Of a DNA stretch of 5,315 bases, positions 1-5,190 are shown one piece after another. Positions within the stretch are counted from its first letter, which is position 1; each line of letters opens with the position of its first letter. The position numbers were made by a program, and so were the translations under genes. The notes under the pieces are model-generated. The model saw only the letters and a program-made list of their open reading frames with translations. It was not told the DNA's origin and did no database searches. This DNA is from Verrucomicrobiota bacterium (lineage in GTDB: Bacteria > Verrucomicrobiota > Verrucomicrobiia > Verrucomicrobiales > Verrucomicrobiaceae), in the NCBI GenBank assembly GCA_023428335.1, contig JAEYYS010000420.1, forward strand, positions 1 through 5,315, read 5' to 3'.

Positions 1-28
1 CGGTTCTCGGTTCTCGGTTCTCGGTTCG
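1..28. repeat. Heptanucleotide tandem repeat (CGGTTCT)n, truncated by window edge
   Basis: Three perfect copies of CGGTTCT (1-7, 8-14, 15-21) are followed by a fourth copy differing only at its last base (22-28, CGGTTCG). The array probably continues left of the window. It lies about 50 bp upstream of the Gre-like gene. It runs straight into the 8-bp palindrome CGAATTCG at 27-34. Similar short heptamer arrays are common intergenic elements in several bacterial groups; no function is inferred. Confidence 0.9.
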
Positions 29-77
29 AATTCGTCATTCCCCTTGCGTCATCCACATCTCTGAGCCAGCGCTCGGG

Positions 78-548
78 GTGACCCGACAGGCTGTTCTCGA
101 CCAAATCCTCGCTGTGCTGCGCGAGGAATTGCAAACGCTCACTCAGGCGGCACAGGGCAGTTTTGCGGCGGCAACCGATCCCGACAGCCGGGCCGAGAAC
201 AAGTACGACACGCGCACCCTGGAAGCCTCGTATGTCGCCCGCGGCCAGGCCCGGCGGGTGACGGAATTGCAGGAGGCGGTGCAGGCCTTCACCGCCCTCA
301 CCGTGACGTCGCCCACCCCCGCAGCCTCCATCCAGCTCGGTTCGCTGGTGAACCTTCAGGCCCCCTGGGGCGAGGAGCATTTCTTTCTCGGCCCCTTCGC
401 CGGCGGCACCGAAGTCCAGTTCGAGGGTACGGAAATCGTCGTCATCACGCCTGCCTCCGCCCTCGGCCAAAAGCTGGTGGGCCGCCACCCTGGCGACACC
501 ATCCTGCTCCGCCCGGACGCCCCGGCGCGCATCAGCCGGGTGGCCTAA
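78..548 (+). CDS. GreA/GreB-like transcription elongation factor family protein
   Basis: A 156-residue cytoplasmic protein with Gre-factor architecture. Residues about 1-70 form a charged, Leu/Ala-rich helical hairpin (coiled coil) containing 'SRAENKYDTRTLEASY', which resembles the GreA tip region with its 'EN-Y' element. Residues about 85-154 resemble the Gre C-terminal FKBP-like domain, ending in 'ITPASALGQKLVGRHPGDTI', close to the GreA 'SPLGRALLGKKVGDEV' signature. Gre factors bind the RNA polymerase secondary channel and stimulate cleavage of backtracked RNA. This protein matches a shorter GreAB-like family whose activity is less certain. By my alignment the tip has Asp36 and Glu40, not the canonical D-x-x-E spacing. 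The start is GTG at 78; no internal Met exists, and 'MTRQAVLDQILAVL' fits the family N-terminus. No strong ribosome-binding site is visible. It converges with the desaturase gene across 9 nt and appears monocistronic here. Confidence 0.8.
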   Translation: MTRQAVLDQILAVLREELQTLTQAAQGSFAAATDPDSRAENKYDTRTLEASYVARGQARRVTELQEAVQAFTALTVTSPTPAASIQLGSLVNLQAPWGEEHFFLGPFAGGTEVQFEGTEIVVITPASALGQKLVGRHPGDTILLRPDAPARISRVA

Positions 549-571
549 CTTCAAACCTTAAACCTTCGAAC
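549..571. repeat. Imperfect 7-8 bp tandem repeat at convergent gene junction
   Basis: Three degenerate copies read CTTCAAAC (549-556), CTTAAAC (557-563) and CTTCGAAC (564-571). On the minus strand these are GTTCGAAG, GTTTAAG and GTTTGAAG. The minus-strand desaturase stop codon (TAA, 560-558) lies inside the array, so the last codons of that gene are repeat-derived. The 8-mer GGTTCGAA occurs here on the minus strand (572-565) and in the left array on the plus strand (23-30), so related repeats flank the Gre-like gene in opposite orientation. No terminator-like GC-rich hairpin is visible. Confidence 0.6.
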
Positions 572-1172
572 CCGTCTTGCGCAATTCCGCAATCCACTCC
601 GGCACCCCGCCCTGGCCGGGCACGGAGGTGTCGGGACGGCGGTGCAGGCCGAAGACGCGGGCCAGCAACCACTCGAGACCGACCCAGAACTGCAGGGCAT
701 CGAGCACGGGATTGAGGGCGTTGGTGACCGGGCAGTAACGCACGTCCTTGGGATTCGTGTGATGCACCGCGTGATGCTGCGGGGTCTGCAGCAGGCGCAG
801 GCGCTGCAGCAGGGTGATGAGGTGGCCGTTCTCGCGGCGTGTGCGGTGCGACCACTTGTGCACCTCGTTGGCGTTGCCGGCGACGACGGCAAAGAGCAGG
901 ACCTGCCAGGTGAGGCAGCCAAGCGCCGCAGCGCCGGCGACCAGCAGGGCCGCACCGATCAGCAGTTCGCGGTTGCTCTGCCACCAGGAGTTGCGGGTCA
1001 TCCAGCGCGGCAGGTGGTGGTGCAGGGTGTTGGGCCGACCGATGGCGCGGCCGACCCATGGGGTGTCTTCGCGGATGTAGGCATCTTCGAACCAGTGGAC
1101 GAGACCGGCGACAAAGTCCGCGGCCAGGATGACACCGGCCGCCTGCAGGGGGAGTAGGATGAGGTCGTTCAT
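558..1172 (-). CDS. Kua/TMEM189/CarF-type membrane lipid desaturase
   Basis: A 204-residue membrane protein of the family that includes animal PEDS1/TMEM189, plant Kua and Myxococcus CarF. Characterised members are plasmanylethanolamine desaturases, which introduce the vinyl-ether bond of plasmalogens using a histidine-coordinated di-iron centre and oxygen. Visible family motifs (numbered from the chosen start) are 'GLVHWFEDAYI' near 23-33, 'HHHLPR' at 51-56, 'NEVHKWSH' at 102-109, 'QHHAVHHTNP' at 132-141 and 'YCPVTNALNPVLD' at 146-158. Hydrophobic segments lie near 4-25, 70-99 and 155-176. The start at 1172 is preceded by AGGTGG (1187-1182), 9 nt upstream, and leaves a 131-bp divergent promoter region. 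An in-frame ATG at 1262 would add 30 residues (234 total) but would swallow the central dyad and most of the divergent spacer. The stop lies in a repeat. Family assignment is strong; ether-lipid substrate is inferred from characterised relatives. Confidence 0.9.
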   Translation of the reverse strand: MNDLILLPLQAAGVILAADFVAGLVHWFEDAYIREDTPWVGRAIGRPNTLHHHLPRWMTRNSWWQSNRELLIGAALLVAGAAALGCLTWQVLLFAVVAGNANEVHKWSHRTRRENGHLITLLQRLRLLQTPQHHAVHHTNPKDVRYCPVTNALNPVLDALQFWVGLEWLLARVFGLHRRPDTSVPGQGGVPEWIAELRKTGSKV

Positions 1173-1232
1173 GACCCCGCACCACCTAGCCAGCCGCGGC
1201 CCGGGGGTGACATTGATAAACCGCCGCTTTGG

Positions 1233-1247
1233 ATTGACCGGGTCAAT
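1233..1247. promoter_or_regulatory. Perfect 15-bp dyad (ATTGACC-G-GGTCAAT) in divergent promoter region
   Basis: Two perfect 7-bp arms (1233-1239 and 1241-1247) surround one central base. The centre (1240) is within 2 bp of the midpoint of the 131-bp spacer between the desaturase start (1172) and the esterase start (1304). Each arm also contains TTGACC, a 5/6 match to a sigma70 -35 box, one per strand. On the minus strand an AT-rich TTTATCAAT follows (1220-1212), but the spacing is too long (about 20 nt) for a standard promoter. On the plus strand no convincing -10 box is present. It could be an operator shared by both genes or overlapping -35 elements; neither is proven. Confidence 0.4.
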
Positions 1248-1265
1248 GATGCGCCTGTCCATTTT

Positions 1266-1291
1266 GGCGCGAGTCCGCCTCGTGCCGCGCC
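1266..1291 (+). other. Possible GC-rich leader hairpin upstream of the esterase gene
   Basis: GGCGCG (1266-1271) and CGCGCC (1286-1291) can pair as a 6-bp stem around a 14-nt loop, ending 12 nt before the esterase ATG at 1304. If transcribed, it would sit next to the initiation site and could affect translation. Six-base GC complements arise easily by chance in DNA of this composition, so this is weak. Confidence 0.15.
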
Positions 1292-1303
1292 GTTGTCTTC
1301 GCC

Positions 1304-3163
1304 ATGCGACTGCTCCTTCTCGCCAACCTGATCACCGCCCTGCCCCTGCAGGCCGCACCGCTGCGCTTCGCCCTCGCCGGGGATTCGACCGTGGCCACGG
1401 TCGCCAAGGCGCCCAAGGATCGACCCGATCTCGCCGGCTGGGGGCAGCACTTCGCCACCTTCCTGGCGCCGGATTGCACGGTCGCCAACCACGCCCGCGG
1501 CGGCGCCAGCACGAAGAGCTTCCGTGACCTCGGCCTCTGGGATCGCGTGCTGGCGGAAAAGGCCGATTGGGTGCTGATCCAGTTCGGTCACAACGATCAG
1601 CCCGGCAAGGGCCCCCATCGCGAAACCGATGCCGCCGGCTCGTACCGCGACAACCTGCGCCGCTTCATCGCGGAGGCGCGCGCCGCCGGCTCCCGCCCCG
1701 TGCTGGTGACCTCGGTCGCCCGTCGCACCTATGAGAACGGTCGCCTGGCCTCGACCCTCGTGCCCTACGCCGAGGCCGTGCGGGCGGTCGGCCGCGAGAC
1801 GAACGTGCCGGTGGTCGATCTGCACCGCGCCAGCTCGCTGCTGTTCGACCAGCGCGGGGAAAAATTCTGCCAGGCCACCTATGGTCCGTCGCCGACCGAC
1901 CGCACCCACTTCAATGCCGAAGGCGCGCGCCTGGTGGCGAGGCTGGTTGCCGAGGGCCTGGCCCAGGCCGTGCCCGAACTTGACGACACGCTGCGCCTGG
2001 TCCCAGCGCCGCCGCCCGGCTCGCCCTTTCGTCTGCAGGTCGACACCCTCACGCGCGGCTACGACGGCGAAACCTGCTGGGTGCACCCGCGCGCCGGGAC
2101 CCTCCCGGGCCCGACACCGTCGGTGGTGCTGACGCTGCAGAAGCTGCTGCTCACCGGCAGCGATGTCTTTTATGCGCTCAACGACCTGCGCAGCGACGAC
2201 CTCGGCCGCACCTGGAGCGCCATCACGCCGCATGAGGCGACCCTCGGTCGGCGCAGCGAGCCGGACGAGGTCATCGTCGCGGCCAGCGACTTCACCCCGC
2301 AGTGGCATGCAGGCAGCGGCAAGCTGCTCGGCATCGGCCACACGGTCCGCTACCGCGGCGACAAGGTGATGGCCAACCGCCGGCGCGAGACCGCCTGGTC
2401 GGTCTATGACGCCGATCAGCGCACCTGGAGCGCCTGGCAGACGCTGAAGCTGCCGGACGACCCCAAGTTTTACAACTGCGGTGCCGGCAGCGTGCAGCGC
2501 GTCGATCTCGACAACGGCGAGATCCTGCTGCCGGTGTATGGCAAGGCCGAGGCCGACAAATTCTACCGTGTCACCGTCCTGCGCTGCGCCTTCGACGGCC
2601 GCGAGTTGCGCTACCTCGGCCAGGGCAGCGAATTGGTGCTCGAATCCGGGCGCGGGGTCTATGAGCCCTCGCTGGCGCGCTTCCAGGGGCGCTTCTACCT
2701 GACCCTGCGCAACGACACCGACGGCTATGTGGCGGTCAGCGACGACGGCCTGAACTTTGGCCCGCTGCAGCCCTGGCGCTACAGCGACGGTGCCCCGCTC
2801 GGCAACTACAACACCCAGCAGCACTGGATCAGCCGCCCGGATGCGCTCTACCTCGTCTACACCCGCCGCGGTGCCCACAACGACCACCTTTTCCGCCATC
2901 GCGCCCCGCTGTTCCTGGCCCGCGTCGATCCGGCCGGCCCCGCGATCCTGCGCGAGACCGAAACCGTGCTGGTGCCCGAGCGCGGCGCCCGCCTGGGCAA
3001 TTTCGGGGTCACCGAGGTCTCCGCAAACGAGACCTGGGTCACCGTTGCCGAGTGGATGCAGGCCGCCTCGCCCAACCACGTCATCCCGCCCGACAACGCC
3101 TTCGGCGCCGACAACCGCGTCTGGGCCGCGCGCTTGTTTTGGTCGCCGGCCAGCAAACCTTGA
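1304..3163 (+). CDS. Secreted SGNH esterase (rhamnogalacturonan-acetylesterase-like) fused to sialidase-like propeller
   Basis: A 619-residue exported two-domain protein. Residues 1-17 or 1-18 are a signal peptide (Leu-rich core, 'LPLQA-A' cleavage region). Residues about 20-228 are an SGNH/GDSL hydrolase of rhamnogalacturonan acetylesterase type (CE12-like): block I GDSTVA with Ser28 as nucleophile, block II 'NHARGGASTKSF' (62-73), block III GHND (96-99), and block V D199-x-x-H202 completing the triad. Such enzymes remove O-acetyl groups from pectic or other polysaccharides. Residues about 240-615 resemble a sialidase-fold beta-propeller: an Asp-box 'SDDLGRTW' (297-304), a degenerate one 'SDDGLNF' (479-485), and a sialidase-like E454-P...G462...R469 element. 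Its sugar specificity cannot be read from the sequence. ATG 1304 gives the signal peptide directly; no Shine-Dalgarno is seen, only a pyrimidine-rich leader. It is first in a possible three-gene unit of exported proteins. The gene has no TTA, CTA or TCA codons, which leaves a long spurious antisense frame. Confidence 0.88.
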   Translation: MRLLLLANLITALPLQAAPLRFALAGDSTVATVAKAPKDRPDLAGWGQHFATFLAPDCTVANHARGGASTKSFRDLGLWDRVLAEKADWVLIQFGHNDQPGKGPHRETDAAGSYRDNLRRFIAEARAAGSRPVLVTSVARRTYENGRLASTLVPYAEAVRAVGRETNVPVVDLHRASSLLFDQRGEKFCQATYGPSPTDRTHFNAEGARLVARLVAEGLAQAVPELDDTLRLVPAPPPGSPFRLQVDTLTRGYDGETCWVHPRAGTLPGPTPSVVLTLQKLLLTGSDVFYALNDLRSDDLGRTWSAITPHEATLGRRSEPDEVIVAASDFTPQWHAGSGKLLGIGHTVRYRGDKVMANRRRETAWSVYDADQRTWSAWQTLKLPDDPKFYNCGAGSVQRVDLDNGEILLPVYGKAEADKFYRVTVLRCAFDGRELRYLGQGSELVLESGRGVYEPSLARFQGRFYLTLRNDTDGYVAVSDDGLNFGPLQPWRYSDGAPLGNYNTQQHWISRPDALYLVYTRRGAHNDHLFRHRAPLFLARVDPAGPAILRETETVLVPERGARLGNFGVTEVSANETWVTVAEWMQAASPNHVIPPDNAFGADNRVWAARLFWSPASKP

Positions 3164-3233
3164 AGCGCTTTCGAGCAAGCCGGCCGCGAGTTTGTCTGTT
3201 GTAGTGCCAAGCCCGAAACGTATGCCTCCTGTC

Positions 3234-4343
3234 ATGACTCGCCTCCACCGGCTCCTCACCCTTGTCCTCCTGCTCGCCGCTCCTGCCGTCGCCCCCGCCC
3301 AGGACGAGCGCATCGTCGAAGAACTGCGCGGCTGGGCCGACAAGGGCGACGCCGACGCCCAGTTCGAGCTCGGCCTGCGCCTGCTCACCGGCGAGGGACT
3401 GAAGAAGGATGAAAAACTCGGCGCCGAATGGCTGGAGAAGGCGGCGCGCCAGAAGCACCTGCGCGCGCAGTTCCTCATGGGCTCACTGTACGAGGACGGC
3501 ATCGGCGTGAAGCGCGACGACAGCCGCGCCTTCGAATGGTATCGCCGCGCCGCCGAAAACGGTTTTGCCGCCGCCCAGCACGCGGTCGCCATGGCCTACG
3601 ACCTCGGCCGCGGCATCGCCCAGGACGCCACCGCCGCCGCCGCCTGGCTGGAAAAGGCCGCCGCCCAGGAGCACGCCCCCTCGCAGACCGCCCTCGCCGC
3701 CAAGTTCGAGCGTGGGGTCGGGGTCGACAAAAATCCGTCGAAAGCCGCCCTCTACTACCTGCGCGCCGCCCAGCAGGATTTTGTGCCGGCCATGTCGCGG
3801 CTGGCCAATCTGTACTACACCGGCACCGGCGTGCCGGTTGACTACCGCCGCGCCGGAGCTTGGTACCAGCGCGCCGCACGCAGCGAGGATCCGTGGGCGG
3901 CCAACAACATCGCCTGGTTTCTCGCCACCTGCCCGGACGAAAGCCTGCACAACGGCGAACTCGCCGTGCAGTTCGCCACCCGCGCCCTGCGCGTCATGGA
4001 CGAGGCGGGCGAGGAGCAGCGCTACGAGATGCTCGACACCAAGGCTGCCGCCCTGGCGCGGAACGGCGAATTTCTCGAGGCCCTGCTCTGGCAGAAAAAA
4101 TCCCTGATCCTGCTCGCCGAGGACAAGGAGATCAGCGAGGAGGAACGCCAGTCGCTGCGCAAGGAATTTGAACAGCGGCTCGACCTCTACCAGAAGCAGA
4201 CCCCGTTCCGCGAGCCCGAGGCCAAGCCCGAGGGCGAAACCGCTCCCCTGCCCCAGGACACCATCCTGCAGGAGGAGGGCCTGCCCGGCGGCGACAGCAA
4301 GCCAAAGGGCAAGAAGGGTCGCAGCAAGGGCACCGTGGTCTAA
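3234..4343 (+). CDS. Secreted Sel1-repeat (SLR/TPR-like) protein with charged C-terminal tail
   Basis: A 369-residue exported protein. Residues 1-22 are a signal peptide ending 'AVAPA', with cleavage probably before Gln23. Five consecutive Sel1-like repeats follow with exact 36-residue spacing (38-73, 74-109, 110-145, 146-181, 182-217), each with the pattern A-x-x-x-L-x-x-x-x-x-x-G-x-G-V and ending in a W/Y-x-x-x-A-A helix. Residues about 218-295 form a TPR-like helical segment containing 'NNIAWFLATCPDESLHNGE'. Residues about 300-322 are a charged helix, and 323-369 a low-complexity Pro/Glu then Lys/Gly-rich tail. Sel1 repeats form superhelical scaffolds for protein interactions; no catalytic function is expected. 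Start 3234 is preferred because the signal peptide begins there and a pyrimidine tract precedes it. In-frame ATG 3222 would add MPPV. It lies 70 nt after the esterase gene and 61 nt before the DUF1080 gene, so cotranscription is plausible. The interaction partner is unknown. Confidence 0.9.
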   Translation: MTRLHRLLTLVLLLAAPAVAPAQDERIVEELRGWADKGDADAQFELGLRLLTGEGLKKDEKLGAEWLEKAARQKHLRAQFLMGSLYEDGIGVKRDDSRAFEWYRRAAENGFAAAQHAVAMAYDLGRGIAQDATAAAAWLEKAAAQEHAPSQTALAAKFERGVGVDKNPSKAALYYLRAAQQDFVPAMSRLANLYYTGTGVPVDYRRAGAWYQRAARSEDPWAANNIAWFLATCPDESLHNGELAVQFATRALRVMDEAGEEQRYEMLDTKAAALARNGEFLEALLWQKKSLILLAEDKEISEEERQSLRKEFEQRLDLYQKQTPFREPEAKPEGETAPLPQDTILQEEGLPGGDSKPKGKKGRSKGTVV

Positions 4344-4404
4344 ACTGCCAGGCCGCACGCCACTGGATGATCGAAGCCGGTCGCCAACCGCGTTTTCTCC
4401 CCCC

Positions 4405-5130
4405 ATGAGACTGACGACCTGCCTGCTCGCCGCCCTCGCCTTCAGCGCCGCCCGCGCGGACGACGGCTTCACCTCCCTCTTCAATGGCCGCGATCTCGCC
4501 GGCTGGATCGTGCCCGAGGGCGACAACGGCCACTGGAAGGTGCTCGATGGCGTCATCGACTACGACGCCTGCAGCGAGGCGCCTGGCCGCGACAAGAACC
4601 TGTGGACCGAGAAGGAATACAAGGACTTCACCCTGCGCGTCGACTGGCGCATCAAGCAGACCACCGGTCTGTACGACATGCCGGTTGTGCTGCCCGACGG
4701 CAGCCACAAGCTCGATGCCGAGGGACGGGAGATCAAGATCCCGACGCCCAATGCCGACAGCGGCATCTACCTGCGCGGCACCTCCAAGGCGCAGCTCAAC
4801 ATCTGGTGCTGGCCGATCGGCTCCGGCGAGGTCTACGGCTACCGCATGGACAAAACGATGCCGCCTGACGTGCGCGCCGGCGTCACCCCGAAGGTCCGAG
4901 CCGACAAACCGGTCGGCGAGTGGAACCGCTTCGAAATCACCCTCAAGGGCGAGCGCCTGACAGTGGTGCTCAACGGCCAGACCGTCATCGACAACGCCCG
5001 CCTGCCCGGTCTGCCGGAAAGCGGCCGCCTCGCCCTGCAGCATCACGGCGGCAAAAACCCCAAAACCGGCGAACTCTCGCCCGCCTCCAGCCTCGTGCAG
5101 TTCCGCAACCTCGCCATTCGCGAACTTTGA
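4405..5130 (+). CDS. Secreted DUF1080 / 3-keto-disaccharide hydrolase family protein
   Basis: A 241-residue protein with a signal peptide (1-18, cleavage after 'ARA' before Asp19) and a single DUF1080 domain (PF06439) filling the mature protein. Visible signatures are 'GFTSLFNGRDLAGW' (21-34), 'W-x-V-x-D-G-V-I' (44-51), 'NADSGIYLRG' (116-125), 'GEWNRFEITLKGERLTVVLNG' region (171-191) and 'GRLALQHHG' (207-215). The fold is a concanavalin-like beta-sandwich. Characterised family members hydrolyse 3-keto-glycosides, but many others are uncharacterised. A loop of about 25 residues (91-115, 'YDMPVVLPDGSHKLD...') precedes the DSGIYLRG strand, as in one common subgroup. The start at 4405 follows a C/T tract (4392-4404) with no Shine-Dalgarno, and gives a canonical signal peptide. 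It is the last gene of the probable exported-protein unit. No keto-sugar-forming oxidoreductase (GMC or Gfo/Idh type) is in the window. Confidence 0.9.
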   Translation: MRLTTCLLAALAFSAARADDGFTSLFNGRDLAGWIVPEGDNGHWKVLDGVIDYDACSEAPGRDKNLWTEKEYKDFTLRVDWRIKQTTGLYDMPVVLPDGSHKLDAEGREIKIPTPNADSGIYLRGTSKAQLNIWCWPIGSGEVYGYRMDKTMPPDVRAGVTPKVRADKPVGEWNRFEITLKGERLTVVLNGQTVIDNARLPGLPESGRLALQHHGGKNPKTGELSPASSLVQFRNLAIREL

Positions 5131-5158
5131 ACGAGTTGCCGATTTTTACACCCGGACA

Positions 5159-5188
5159 TTGACACTCAACCCGCAGAAAGACTATTAT
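5159..5188 (+). promoter_or_regulatory. Near-consensus sigma70-type promoter abutting the last start codon
   Basis: A perfect -35 box TTGACA (5159-5164) is followed after 18 bp by TATTAT (5183-5188), a 5/6 match to the -10 consensus. Only 2 nt separate the -10 box from the ATG at 5191. Standard geometry puts the transcription start near 5194-5197, at or inside the first codons. This implies a leaderless mRNA, possibly starting on the second in-frame ATG at 5197. It separates the last gene from the preceding three-gene unit. It is the best promoter match in the window. Confidence 0.65.
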
Positions 5189-5190
5189 CC

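Noticed and set aside
642..1157. A plus-strand open frame opposite the desaturase gene
   Set aside because: The minus strand carries the conserved histidine motifs of the Kua/CarF family. The plus frame has no recognisable features.
1193..1200. GCCGCGGC palindrome in the divergent spacer
   Set aside because: An 8-bp all-GC palindrome is expected often by chance at this base composition.
2757..3221. Upstream in-frame extension of the Sel1 gene back to an ATG at 2757
   Set aside because: This part overlaps the propeller coding sequence in another frame and has a Ser/Pro/Arg/Thr-rich shadow composition. The signal peptide begins at 3234.
1169..3592. An 807-codon open frame on the minus strand, the longest in the window
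   Set aside because: It lies opposite the esterase/propeller gene in aligned codon phase and stays open because that gene lacks TTA, CTA and TCA codons. Its translation has no recognisable domain and an Ala/Gly/Arg-rich shadow composition.
4378..4396. Possible terminator before the DUF1080 gene (CGGT...ACCG followed by TTTT)
   Set aside because: The stem is only 4 bp with no extension, too weak for a rho-independent terminator.
4168..4404. Upstream in-frame extension of the DUF1080 gene to 4168
   Set aside because: It overlaps the Sel1 tail out of frame. The signal peptide and domain start at 4405.
3483..5046. Two further long minus-strand open frames (3483-4556 and 4132-5046)
   Set aside because: Both are antisense to the Sel1 and DUF1080 genes, whose domains are clear on the plus strand. 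They overlap each other and show no family motifs.
5118..5148. Possible terminator after the DUF1080 gene (AACT...AGTT before a T-run)
   Set aside because: Only a 4-bp AT-rich stem could be drawn, and it is separated from the T-run. It is not convincing.
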